Part shown: piece after piece, positions 31,096-40,799 of the stretch
How the letters are laid out: each line of letters starts with the position of its first letter
Numbering within the stretch: position 1 is the first letter of the stretch
Assembly (NCBI GenBank): GCA_046593355.1
Contig: JBKJNY010000155.1
Location: 62,001-126,000, forward strand
Direction: 5' to 3'
Origin: SXOA01 sp046593355
GTDB lineage: Bacteria; Planctomycetota; Planctomycetia; Pirellulales; Pirellulaceae
Length of the DNA stretch: 64,000 nucleotides
Translations under genes and position numbers: made by a program
Notes under the pieces: model-generated
What the model was told of the DNA's origin: nothing
The model's database searches: none
The model's input: the letters and a program-made list of their open reading frames with translations, nothing else

Positions 31096-32406
31096 ATGGC
31101 CGTTGCCGCTCCAAATACACCAGCAACATCAACTACCGAGAGAAAACCTCGCCGCTATCGCTTCCAGTTTTCCCTCCGCACCGCTCTGCTCCTGATGTTC
31201 CTGGCCAGTATCCTCTTCGCCGGCTTCGCCTGGCGGCGGAATCGCGCCGAGCGGCAGCGGAAGATTGTGGCGGAGTTGCGGGATCTAGGGGCCGGGGTCG
31301 AGTATCGGTATTTCACCCTTTGGCCAAAGGATTACGCCGTATCGCCGGCGCCGAATGAAGAGTTCTTTCTTTGTAGGTGGCTCCGCGTCTGCGTGGGGGA
31401 CGACTTCGTTTATGACGTCCACCGAGTCACGCATTATGGAGCAGCACCGATTCCACCTGCAGCCGTCCGGCCGGTAATCGAACTGGTGAAAAAGCTGCCG
31501 CGCGTACGGAATTTGTTCCTGGATGGTGACTGCGTACGAGGGAAAGATTTGGAAGAGTTCCCATTCTTGGAAACCATGGAATGTCTCAGCCTCGGATCGA
31601 GCACTGTGCCGCATGGGGGACAGCTGACGGATGACGATTTGATTCCGCTAGAGAGAGCAACAAAACTCAAACACCTCAGTCTGCGCTATCAGCCGATTGG
31701 CGACGCGGGCCTGGCGCATCTTCGTAATTGCCGCCAGTTGCACTTCCTGTTGTTGCTGGGGACGAATGTCAGCGACGAGGGGCTGCAACATCTTCGTGAG
31801 ATGCCGGAAATGGAAAGTCTTTGGCTGGCCTCCACGCGCGTTTCCGACCAAGGACTCAAAAACCTGCAGGCTATGAATCAGTTGAAGTTCCTGGAGCTCA
31901 GCAACAACGAGATTCACGGTCCCGGCCTGGCTGACATCGGACCCAAGCCACACCTCGCGTATCTCAATCTGTCCAAGACCAAGGTTGACGATGCCGCCCT
32001 GGCACATCTGGGGAATTTTCCGCAGTTGGAAGAATTGCTCTTGTTTGGGACAAAGGTGACTGGGACGGGGCTATCGAGCGTGCGGAACCACAAAAAGCTG
32101 ACCGGAGTCGGTCTCGGCGGCTGTCCCGTCACCGATGCCAGCTTGGAGGGGTTTGTCGTTCCGCTGCACTGGGAAGTTGTCAGTCTTAGTGGCACGAATT
32201 TAACCGATGCAGGCATCCTAGCGCTCCAACTCCCGCCGAATATCAACTCCGTCCTCCTCGATGGCACATCCATCACCGATGCGACTTTGGACCATCTACA
32301 GACTCTGCCGAAGCTGACTTTTCTGGACATCGAACGAACGCAAGTCACGCCGGCTGGAATCAAGCGATTCCAGACAAAATACCCGCTTTGCGAGCTGAAG
32401 AAGTAG
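31096..32406 (+). CDS. Membrane-anchored leucine-rich-repeat protein (paralogue 2)
   Basis: This 436-residue protein shares FSLRTALLL(M/L)(F/L)LASILFAGFAW and the following RRNRAERQRK segment with the protein at 22-1344, plus the same repeat layout. The repeats themselves are shuffled and diverged. One membrane segment lies at about residues 27-45, followed by about ten LRRs of the NL.LDGT.ITD.GL type. The frame is open from 30676, but that part translates hairpin repeats, so ATG 31096 is the start. The conserved membrane part with variable repeats suggests binding modules of differing specificity on a common anchor. Confidence 0.8.
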   Translation: MAVAAPNTPATSTTERKPRRYRFQFSLRTALLLMFLASILFAGFAWRRNRAERQRKIVAELRDLGAGVEYRYFTLWPKDYAVSPAPNEEFFLCRWLRVCVGDDFVYDVHRVTHYGAAPIPPAAVRPVIELVKKLPRVRNLFLDGDCVRGKDLEEFPFLETMECLSLGSSTVPHGGQLTDDDLIPLERATKLKHLSLRYQPIGDAGLAHLRNCRQLHFLLLLGTNVSDEGLQHLREMPEMESLWLASTRVSDQGLKNLQAMNQLKFLELSNNEIHGPGLADIGPKPHLAYLNLSKTKVDDAALAHLGNFPQLEELLLFGTKVTGTGLSSVRNHKKLTGVGLGGCPVTDASLEGFVVPLHWEVVSLSGTNLTDAGILALQLPPNINSVLLDGTSITDATLDHLQTLPKLTFLDIERTQVTPAGIKRFQTKYPLCELKK

Positions 32407-32468
32407 CTTCAGCCTCGTGTCGACCTCCCCCGGCGAATTCCGCGGCATTGAGGTAAAATACCCTCATC

Positions 32469-34718
32469 ATGAAAAAACTCACCTCCGGCGGCGGCTGGCG
32501 CGCGATTTGGTATACGTTCAAGAAGGCCAGGTCTTCCGGCGGCTTCTGGGCGATGTGGAAGGCGATGCGGAGCAAGAATGCGTGCAAGACGTGCGCGCTG
32601 GGGATGGGGGGGCAGAAGGGGGGGATGACGAACGAGGCGGGGAGCTTTCCAGAGGTCTGCAAGAAGTCGTTGCAGGCGATGGCTTCGGATATGCAAGGGG
32701 CGATTAAGCCGGAGTTCTGGAGCACGTATTCGGCGGCTCAGTTGCAGGCGTTTTCGCCCTATGATTTGGAATCGTGCGGAAGGATCACGCAGCCGGTGGT
32801 GCTGGAGCGGGGGGATCGTTCTTTCGCGGAGCGAAAGGCGACGAACGGGTATTACCGGCCGATTACTTGGGAGGACGCGATTGGGCGGATTGTTAATAAA
32901 CTAAAAGCCGTCACGCCGAATGAGACGTTTTGGTACTTCAGCGGACGGAGCTCCAATGAGGCGGGGTTCCTGCTGCAGCTTTTTGCCCGCGTGTATGGGA
33001 CCAACAACGTCAACAATTGCAGCTTCTTCTGCCACCAGGCGAGCGGCGTGGGGCTGCAGACCGCCCTCGGCAGCGGCACGGCCACGCTGACGCTGGAGGA
33101 CGTGGAGCACGCGGACCTGGTTTTTGTCATCGGCGGCAATCCGGCCAGCAACCACCCGCGGCTGATGACGACGTTGAAAAACGTCCGCCGCCGCGGGGGG
33201 CACATCATCTCCATCAACCCGGTCATCGAGACCGGCCTCGTCAACTTCCGCGTCCCCAGCGACCCCTGGTCCCTCCTCTTCGGCACCAAAATCACCTCGC
33301 TCTACGTCCAGCCGCACATCGGGGGCGATTTAGCTTTGCTCGCGGGCATCGCCAAACGGATTGACGAAATGGGAGCCCAGGACGAAGCGTTTTTGCGAGC
33401 CCACACCAGCGGCCACGAAGAGTGGCTGAAGAAAATCCGCGAGAGCGCCTGGAGCGAGATTCATGGCAAGTCCGGCGTGGGGCAGCAGGAGATCGACAAG
33501 ATCGCGGAGCTGTACGCCGCGTCGAAGGCGACCATCTTTAGCTGGACAATGGGAATCACGCATCACGCCCACGGGGTAAAGAACGTGCAGGCCATCGCCA
33601 ACCTGGCCCTGATGCGAGGAATGGTCGGCAAGCCGCACGCGGGGCTGCTTCCCATCCGCGGCCACTCCAACGTCCAGGGGATCGGCAGCATGGGAGTGAC
33701 GCCGAAGCTCAAGGACGCGATTTTCGAGAAACTTCAGAGCGAGTTCGGCTTAAAACTCCCGACGACCAAAGGGCTCGATACGCTGGCCTGCATGGAAGAA
33801 GCCGCAGCGGGGCGGCTGAAAATGGGCTTCTGCCTCGGCGGCAACTTGTACGGCAGCAATCCCGATGCGACGTTCGCCGCGGGGGCAATCGGCAAGCTCG
33901 ACCAGATCGTCTATCTCAACACCACGCTCAACACCGGCCACGCCCACGGACTGGCCAGGGAAACCATCATCCTGCCGGTCCTCGCCCGCGACGAAGAGCC
34001 GCAGCCGAGCACGCAGGAATCGATGTTCAACTACATTCGCCTCTCCGACGGCGGCCCGCGGCGGCACCAGGGGCCGCGGAGCGAGGTGGAAATCATCGCC
34101 CAGATTGCCCGCGAAACGCTGCCCGCCGGCAGCCCCGCCAGCGGTGCTCTGGACTGGCAGGGGATGGAAAACACCGGCAAAATCCGCGAAGCCATCGCCA
34201 AAGTCGTCCCCGGATTCGAGCAGCTCGCCACCATCGATAAAACCAAGCAGGAATTCGCCATCCCCGGCCGGATTTTTCACCAGCCGAAGTTCCCCACGGC
34301 GAATGGGAGGGCGGTGATACATATCCATGAGCTACCGGAATTGGCTGGCAGCGAAAATCAGTTGCGTTTAATGACCGTCCGCAGTGAAGGGCAGTTCAAC
34401 ACCGTCGTCTATGAAAATGAAGACATCTACCGCGGCCAAGACCGGCGGGATGTGATTCTGCTGCATCCCGATGACATCAAGCGGCTTGGATTCACCGAAG
34501 ACCAGCGGGTTACGGTGCGAAGTGAAACCGGCTCGATGCCGAATATCCTGGTGCGGAGCTTCCCAGAAATCCGCGTGGGGAATGCATTGATGTATTATCC
34601 CGAGGCCAACGTGCTGGTGCCGCGTTACGCGGACCCGCAATCAAAGACGCCGGCGTTCAAGTGCATTCTCGTTACCGTCGAATCGGCCGTTCGGCAACTG
34701 CCGCAAGTGGAGGGGTAG
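32469..34718 (+). CDS. Formate-dehydrogenase-like molybdopterin oxidoreductase (FdhF/YdeP type)
   Basis: This 749-residue member of the bis-MGD oxidoreductase family has NACKTCALGMGGQKGGMTNE near the N-terminus. The molybdopterin segments RPITWEDAIGRIV, WYFSGRSSNEAGFLLQLFARVYGTNN, FVIGGNPASNHPR and TMGITHHAHGVKNVQA follow, as does the C-terminal RSEGQFNTVVYE...RGQDRRDVILLHP. The pattern matches TIGR01701-type proteins such as E. coli YdeP, related to but distinct from formate dehydrogenase; the electron acceptor is unknown. No fdhD or other subunit is adjacent. A TAAAAT -10 box lies 9 nt before the ATG. The TAG stop lies in a GGGGTAGGCT repeat. Confidence 0.85.
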   Translation: MKKLTSGGGWRAIWYTFKKARSSGGFWAMWKAMRSKNACKTCALGMGGQKGGMTNEAGSFPEVCKKSLQAMASDMQGAIKPEFWSTYSAAQLQAFSPYDLESCGRITQPVVLERGDRSFAERKATNGYYRPITWEDAIGRIVNKLKAVTPNETFWYFSGRSSNEAGFLLQLFARVYGTNNVNNCSFFCHQASGVGLQTALGSGTATLTLEDVEHADLVFVIGGNPASNHPRLMTTLKNVRRRGGHIISINPVIETGLVNFRVPSDPWSLLFGTKITSLYVQPHIGGDLALLAGIAKRIDEMGAQDEAFLRAHTSGHEEWLKKIRESAWSEIHGKSGVGQQEIDKIAELYAASKATIFSWTMGITHHAHGVKNVQAIANLALMRGMVGKPHAGLLPIRGHSNVQGIGSMGVTPKLKDAIFEKLQSEFGLKLPTTKGLDTLACMEEAAAGRLKMGFCLGGNLYGSNPDATFAAGAIGKLDQIVYLNTTLNTGHAHGLARETIILPVLARDEEPQPSTQESMFNYIRLSDGGPRRHQGPRSEVEIIAQIARETLPAGSPASGALDWQGMENTGKIREAIAKVVPGFEQLATIDKTKQEFAIPGRIFHQPKFPTANGRAVIHIHELPELAGSENQLRLMTVRSEGQFNTVVYENEDIYRGQDRRDVILLHPDDIKRLGFTEDQRVTVRSETGSMPNILVRSFPEIRVGNALMYYPEANVLVPRYADPQSKTPAFKCILVTVESAVRQLPQVEG

Positions 34719-34730
34719 GCTGCCAGGATG
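34712..34730 (+). repeat. GTAGGCT-type REP overlapping a stop codon
   Basis: GGGGTAGGCTGCCAGG carries the TAG stop (34716-34718) of the molybdoenzyme gene within GTAG. It is a diverged relative of the GTAGGCTTCCAG units. Confidence 0.5.
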
Positions 34731-34756
34731 CCCAGATAACGCGACGGGGAAGATGA

Positions 34757-34786
34757 TTTGAACAGAAGGAAACGGAGGGAACGAAG
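34757..34786 (+). repeat. TTTGAACAGAAGGAAACG repeat, copy 1
   Basis: A 30-bp purine-rich motif whose inverted copy lies at 63469-63498, with two or three differences. Downstream (34811-34885) is an inverted repeat built on CCTTTGCG/CGCAAAG. Both lie in the gap between the molybdoenzyme and antitoxin-like genes. Confidence 0.55.
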
Positions 34787-34901
34787 GGGGAAGGGATTTC
34801 TGGCGAGTACCTCTCCGCGGCCTTTGCGCCTTTGCGTGATGCTCTCTTTGGGCCTCACGCAGAGGCGCGGAGACCGCAAAGAGGACGTAGAGTGCCGAGG
34901 T

Positions 34902-35165
34902 CTAGACAAACTCGCGGCTGGAATGTGATCGGGTAATAGCTTGGTCTAGTTCGTCAATCTCGTCGTTCGAAAGCCCCGCGTAAATGTTGCACCACTCCGG
35001 CAATTCTCCTGCCGCTGGGGTTGACGGTTCCCGCTCCTCAACCGGTGGATTCTCGACTTGAATCACTACCCGCTGGCCTTCGCGCAACTCCTGGCCAACA
35101 ACCCGCTCCAGGGCAGAACGGTCGTTTCTATCCAAATCGCGAACGTTGCGGACGATGGTTGCCAT
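34902..35165 (-). CDS. Orphan antitoxin-like protein (87 aa)
   Basis: This 87-residue protein starts MATIVRNVRDLDRNDRSALERVVGQEL. It has a strand GQRVVIQVENPP and ends with LPEWCNIYAGLSNDEIDELDQAI. The last segment resembles C-terminal tails of small antitoxin-like proteins that precede PIN-domain toxins in planctomycetes and cyanobacteria. No toxin gene follows; the next gene downstream on the minus strand lies beyond the molybdoenzyme. If the assignment is right, it is a solitary antitoxin or has lost its partner. It starts 27 bp after the squalene-cyclase-repeat gene and may be co-transcribed with it. Confidence 0.55.
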   Translation of the reverse strand: MATIVRNVRDLDRNDRSALERVVGQELREGQRVVIQVENPPVEEREPSTPAAGELPEWCNIYAGLSNDEIDELDQAITRSHSSREFV

Positions 35166-35192
35166 AAGGAAATCCTACCATTATGTGCTAGG

Positions 35193-37250
35193 TTACGGCG
35201 AAACAGCGCTTTTGTCCCCCAGCTCAAGCTGCTTGAAAATCGGCAAGTGCCGGTAATAGACCTCCAGGCAGCAGATGGAGAGACTGGTTTGATAGATGCG
35301 GCCGCCGGCGTAGGCGTGCTGGTCGCGGGGGGCCCAACTGCCGGCGACGTGGCCTCCCTTTTCCTGGGAGCGGACGAGCAGATCCTGCATCTGAACGTTC
35401 CATTTGTTCCAGTCCTCGCCGCCGAAGTGATGCAGCGTCTGCGTGCCGTAGTACAGGTAGTAGATGTTGGGGCTGCGTTCGTTGGGAAGATGCTCATCCA
35501 CCAGCCACCGCACGCCGCTTCGCAGATGAGGGTTGGTCTTCTTCCAGCCGAGATACATGCGACAGAGCAGGCCCTCCGCGGTCATCGCCGGCGTCGGGTT
35601 GTGGCCGCGCTGGTAGCCGTAGAGGGCACCTTCTTTCTGACTAGCGCCGTCGAGGTAGATTTCGGCCATGGCGAGCGTTTCCGGCGGGACAGTGAGATTG
35701 GCGGCTCGGGCGCTTTGGAGCGCCATGAGTTGCCAGCCGACGACGCTGGTATCGCCAGGCTGTGTCGGCGGGCCGGGCTGATACCGCCAGCCTCCATCGC
35801 GATACTGAGCCTTGACGATGAAATCGATCGCTTTCTGGGCCGGGAGCCGAAGTTGCTCGTCGCCGGTCATGGCGAAGGCTTCGCAGAGGACGATGGCGGC
35901 CTGGCCGTGGGAGTACATGCCGCTGTTGTCGTTGGAGCCGGCTCGCAGGTCGCCGTCTTCCTTTTGATTTTCGATCATCCAGCGCAGGCCGCGCGAGACC
36001 GTGTGCTTGTACTTACCAACGAGGTGCGTCTGTCCCGCGCCTAGATACGGCAGCATGGCCAGCGCGGTCCCCGCGCTTTTGCCGCCGACGCCCCCCTGCC
36101 CGTTGCAGTTGCATTTGCCGGCCTTTTGAAACTCGTTGACGCTCCAACTGCCGTCGTCGTTCTGGTGAAGGGACAGCCACTTGAGGCCGCGGGCGACGGC
36201 AGCCTCGGTGAGCGTGGTGCCACCTTCCTTGGCCACCATTTCCACGCGGAGCCGCGGGTCGCGGGCGGCCATCACGCTGCGGATGCCGTTGGGGTTGCCG
36301 ACGAGCTTGCGGACCTCCTCCAGCGGCGGCAGGTTTTGCTCCGGCTCGTTGAGGCGAAGCTCCTTGGCATCCTGGGCGGCGGCGAGCAGAACCTGGCGTT
36401 TTTCCGGGTCTTGCAGATCGGACTTGTTGGGAATGGGCAGGTCGAACTGAGAATCGTCCTCCTGCTTGATTTTGAGGGTGTCCCCCCCTTTTTCCGGCTC
36501 AGGGATGGCGGCGGAGGAGAGCAGAATCGTCTCGCCGCTGTCCCGCTCCGTCTTGTACGTGATGAGCCCCATCAGCGTGAGGGCCACCATGTGGATCAAC
36601 ATGCTGATGAGCCAGGCGGGCGTGTCCTTGAGCAGCTTGTGGAGCCACGAGCTGGCACTCTCGGTCTTGCGGCGCTGCGCGGGGCGACGACGTGGTTGCT
36701 GGGGGCGGGGCTGCGCCCTAGTAGCCGGCACACTCGGTGTGCCGATCGGCTCCAAAGCGGCTGGGGCAAAGGCGGCAGGAATAGCAGGTGCTGCCGCCGC
36801 CGCCTCTTCCCGCTCTTTGAGCAGCCGAATCGCCTCGCGCTCCTGCTCCTGCGTCAATTCGACGCTGGCCCCGCAGTTCCAACAGTCGGCCGCCATCAGC
36901 CAGAGGCGGACGGACATCGGCGCACGGCAGTCGGGGCAGGCGCACATCAGCACGTCCCCTTCCAGCCAGAGCGTGCCGGGGGAGCGGTCGGTCTGCGGCT
37001 TGCCGTTGGCTTTGCGCGGCCGACGGGGGGCGGCCGGAACGGAAGAAACCGGCTCGGGCGGAGCTTCCGGCAGCTCGAAGGGAGTGTTCGAGTCCAAGTC
37101 GATATACGGTATCTTCGCCGCCGGCGCCGTGCGCACCGCGGCCCCATCCGGAGGGGTCAGCTCCAGCGGGAGATAATCAAAGCCGATCTCCTGCGGCCCG
37201 AAGCTATGCTGCAGCTCCGAATCCTGCGTCTGCGTCGCCATGCCGTTCAT
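35193..37250 (-). CDS. Squalene-cyclase/prenyltransferase-repeat membrane protein with zinc ribbon
   Basis: This 685-residue protein starts with a disordered region and a zinc ribbon (CPDC at residues 105-108, CWNC at 123-126). An Ala/Pro-rich linker and one membrane helix (about 211-232) follow. The C-terminal half (about 340-670) has alpha-alpha barrel repeats with WLSLHQNDDGSW, GLRWMIENQKEDGD and YRDGGWRYQPGPPTQPGDTS. The DxDD acid motif of true squalene-hopene cyclases is absent, so a scaffold or hydrolase role is more likely than triterpene synthesis. GGAGG precedes ATG 37250. Residues 167-179 are encoded by a palindromic repeat. Confidence 0.8.
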   Translation of the reverse strand: MNGMATQTQDSELQHSFGPQEIGFDYLPLELTPPDGAAVRTAPAAKIPYIDLDSNTPFELPEAPPEPVSSVPAAPRRPRKANGKPQTDRSPGTLWLEGDVLMCACPDCRAPMSVRLWLMAADCWNCGASVELTQEQEREAIRLLKEREEAAAAAPAIPAAFAPAALEPIGTPSVPATRAQPRPQQPRRRPAQRRKTESASSWLHKLLKDTPAWLISMLIHMVALTLMGLITYKTERDSGETILLSSAAIPEPEKGGDTLKIKQEDDSQFDLPIPNKSDLQDPEKRQVLLAAAQDAKELRLNEPEQNLPPLEEVRKLVGNPNGIRSVMAARDPRLRVEMVAKEGGTTLTEAAVARGLKWLSLHQNDDGSWSVNEFQKAGKCNCNGQGGVGGKSAGTALAMLPYLGAGQTHLVGKYKHTVSRGLRWMIENQKEDGDLRAGSNDNSGMYSHGQAAIVLCEAFAMTGDEQLRLPAQKAIDFIVKAQYRDGGWRYQPGPPTQPGDTSVVGWQLMALQSARAANLTVPPETLAMAEIYLDGASQKEGALYGYQRGHNPTPAMTAEGLLCRMYLGWKKTNPHLRSGVRWLVDEHLPNERSPNIYYLYYGTQTLHHFGGEDWNKWNVQMQDLLVRSQEKGGHVAGSWAPRDQHAYAGGRIYQTSLSICCLEVYYRHLPIFKQLELGDKSAVSP
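36720..36746 (-). repeat. REP unit inside a coding sequence
   Basis: Minus-strand CGGCACACCGAGTGTGCCGG followed by CTACTA differs by one base from the intergenic repeat at 8087-8112. It encodes IGTPSVPAT in frame, within the linker between the zinc ribbon and membrane helix of the squalene-cyclase-repeat protein. Confidence 0.8.
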
Positions 37251-37427
37251 CAGGTTCCTCCAGGAGCCGCGCAGCCCGCTGTCAAAAACACAGCGCCACC
37301 AGCTAACTAAATGGCCGCCAGGAGGGGAACCTGTTTCAAGATCTTGTAAGAAAGGGGACAGTTCCAGTCTAACCCGCTGTCCCGCCCCCGAATAGCAACC
37401 GGCGTGCCGCTAACGCTTTATGCCGTC

Positions 37428-38180
37428 TTACGGCCGGGCAAAGATCGCCTGGTCCAGTTTATCCACGAATTTCAACTCGGTCACTTTGCCGTCCATGATT
37501 TTCTTACCATCGCGATAGAGTGCCGACCGCATGGCGTACTTGAGGCCGTCCTTGTCTTGATAGTCGCTCAGCACGAGCTCTTCCGCCACTTCCTTGCCCG
37601 ACAGCAAATCGAGCGCTGGATGCTCGACCTTGGCCAGCAGCCCGCTCTCCTTGTCGAAGTATAGCTTCACATCGCGGCGGCCCTGGGACTTCGCCAGGAT
37701 GCCGAGGGCCGGCTTGTCACCGATTTTAGACTCGGCAAGCGTGGTGAGCTCAATCGCGTCATCCCTCAGAAAACTCAGCTTGGCAAGTCGATCGACATAT
37801 CGACTTTCCTGGATTTCGGCAACTTCCTCCTTCGACAGCTCCTGTGTGCGGCCCTGCAACTGCCGCCATTGCGTGTCGCCATGCACGGCGTCGGTGACGA
37901 CCATTTTGATCCCCTGCACCCGAATTGTAATAGTCATTTTGGAATCGCCATCCATCCGCCAGCTCTCCCCCACGAACGGCATGGCGGGCTGGCCGGGGAG
38001 GACATCAATCGTCCCCTCCGCCCGGCTATGCACCCGGTTCATCCGGGCAATTTTCTCCGCCCCTCCATGAGCGGCAATCGCCTTGTCAACGAGGGCCTGC
38101 GGATCGTCCTGGGCGGCGGCCAAGTGGACAAAGAGCGAACAGCACGCGAGTGCGGCGCAGCGAAAGAATGACGTTTTCAT
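37428..38180 (-). CDS. Exported LolA-like beta protein of unknown function
   Basis: This 250-residue protein has a clear signal peptide (residues 1-23, AALACCSLFVHLAAAQ). Its mature part starts DPQALVDKAIAAHGGAEKIARMNRVHSRAEGTIDV, a pattern shared with outer-membrane lipoprotein-sorting-like (LolA/LolB fold) proteins. Later strands include GKEVAEELVLSDYQDKDGLKYAMRSALYRDGKKIMDGKVTE. Such proteins have a half-barrel that can hold a lipid. Co-transcription with the small membrane protein upstream (18-bp gap) is likely. Exact function unknown. Confidence 0.7.
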   Translation of the reverse strand: MKTSFFRCAALACCSLFVHLAAAQDDPQALVDKAIAAHGGAEKIARMNRVHSRAEGTIDVLPGQPAMPFVGESWRMDGDSKMTITIRVQGIKMVVTDAVHGDTQWRQLQGRTQELSKEEVAEIQESRYVDRLAKLSFLRDDAIELTTLAESKIGDKPALGILAKSQGRRDVKLYFDKESGLLAKVEHPALDLLSGKEVAEELVLSDYQDKDGLKYAMRSALYRDGKKIMDGKVTELKFVDKLDQAIFARP

Positions 38181-38198
38181 GGTGCTTTTCTCCGGGTG

Positions 38199-38408
38199 TT
38201 AGGAACATGGTGTAAGGAGCGTTTGAAAGAGCAAATTCCTCGCCAACTCGACTATTCCTAGTTTCCCCCGTTGCATCAGGGCCTTGGCAGCGCCCCCCAG
38301 GAAGCCAATGCCAGCCCCACAAGCGCAGAGAAACATCGACGATAACATGACCACGGTGGCCACTATCGCCACCATGTAAACGAGCCTCTTTTCCTCTGGA
38401 TTCAGCAT
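38199..38408 (-). CDS. Small membrane protein (69 aa)
   Basis: This 69-residue protein has one long hydrophobic stretch (about residues 9-40, VYMVAIVATVVMLSSMFLCACGAGIGFLGG) and a short basic tail. An LCAC motif within the segment could be a lipobox, but it is late for one. It shares a strand and a short gap with the LolA-like gene. No family recognised; small and therefore uncertain. Confidence 0.45.
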   Translation of the reverse strand: MLNPEEKRLVYMVAIVATVVMLSSMFLCACGAGIGFLGGAAKALMQRGKLGIVELARNLLFQTLLTPCS

Positions 38409-38581
38409 TCTGGCAGGATACCAAACTCACGCGGCAGCACAACCAGCAGGCTGGTTTTCCAGCAATACTCGTGCGACCCATGTCTGCTCGCTGTTCGCAC
38501 GCGTGGACGCACCAGAATTGGTGTTATTGCCCACTTTGGGGGTACGGTTCTATGATGAAAGGCCTGACTGCGGCCGGCACG

Positions 38582-38641
38582 ACACAAGCCTGAAGCGCGA
38601 GCGAAGGAAACCTGTCCTTCGCTCGCGCTTCAGGCTTGTGT
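38582..38641. repeat. Perfect 27-bp inverted repeat (ACACAAGCCTGAAGCGCG type)
   Basis: Arms at 38582-38608 and 38615-38641 are exact complements around the 6-nt loop AACCTG. No T-tract follows, so it is a dispersed palindrome more than a terminator. It fills the 314-bp gap before ahcY, which otherwise shows only the ahcY Shine-Dalgarno site. Confidence 0.75.
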
Positions 38642-38721
38642 AACGAGCTCCTTTTCTCGCCCACACATAGCCGCGGCGTCCCACCCAGAAACTAACCTTT
38701 TGTCCACTTAGGAGTTCGTTT

Positions 38722-40050
<1,329 letters not shown>

Positions 40051-40134
40051 GGCGGTGCGCCGAAATGCGGCTGCCAAACACATGTTAAAATCATTTTTTC
40101 GGATATCCATGTCCTTAGTTGGAGCATCAGTATC

Positions 40135-40743
40135 ATGTTTGCCAGAAAATTGATTTCAGTGGTTAGCGGAGCGGCGCTGCTGGGCTTTGTGCTGGGCTGC
40201 GGGGCACCCAGCAAGCCCGCGGCAGGCGGAGGAACGGGATCCACCAAGAGTTCGGATCCCGAACTCAATAAATCGATGACCCCGGAGGAAATTGCCGCTC
40301 TTCGTCCCTTGGAGCAAAACGCGGAAACGCAGGAAGACACGGAGGTCGAGATGGTGGTGGGTGCCCTGGCGGGTGACCCAAGGATGTCGGACTCGGTCAA
40401 ACGCGGCATCCGGGGCAAGCGAATGATTTTCATCGGCACGGTTCTGGAGAAGAGCCCGGATGGCGGCGAACTGCCCATTCTCGTCCTGGACGGCGGCAAC
40501 ATTCACGGAAAGCAGTACACCGCAAAATGCTCCTTTGCGGTTTCCGAGGGGGAATCGCTCCAAGAGATCAAGCCCCAAGACACCGTGCGAGTGGAAGGGG
40601 TAACCGACGCCGAACTCAAAGAGTTGATAGTCGAAATCAAAGAATGCGTCCTAAAGCCAGCGAATAAATCCACGGACCGGGGGGCTCCGGGCGCGGAAGC
40701 GGAGAAGACCGCTGACGAGAAGTTGCCCGCGACCAAACCCTAG
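40135..40743 (+). CDS. Lipoprotein of unknown function
   Basis: This 202-residue protein has a lipobox (LLGFVLGC, Cys at about residue 22) and a Gly/Ser-rich linker. The soluble domain includes MIFIGTVLEKSPDGGELPILVLDGGNIHGKQYTAKCSF and TVRVEGVTDAELKELIVEIKECVL, which reads as an OB-fold-like tRNA_anti-type beta barrel. A charged tail follows. It lies between ahcY and the DUF1015 gene on the same strand. The OB-fold suggestion is from pattern only. Confidence 0.65.
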   Translation: MFARKLISVVSGAALLGFVLGCGAPSKPAAGGGTGSTKSSDPELNKSMTPEEIAALRPLEQNAETQEDTEVEMVVGALAGDPRMSDSVKRGIRGKRMIFIGTVLEKSPDGGELPILVLDGGNIHGKQYTAKCSFAVSEGESLQEIKPQDTVRVEGVTDAELKELIVEIKECVLKPANKSTDRGAPGAEAEKTADEKLPATKP

Positions 40744-40799
40744 CAAGCTGCTAGCACTGACGGGCGGATTGTAAGCAAGTACCTTGATCCCTGTGCCTA

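Noticed and set aside
35582..37176. Several plus-strand frames opposite the squalene-cyclase-repeat gene
   Set aside because: Arg/Gly-rich shadow frames with no recognisable motifs. The minus-strand gene has a ribosome-binding site and clear domains.
38642..38721. Possible SAH riboswitch before ahcY
   Set aside because: The short leader lacks the conserved SAH-riboswitch core and pseudoknot elements. Only a Shine-Dalgarno site is visible.
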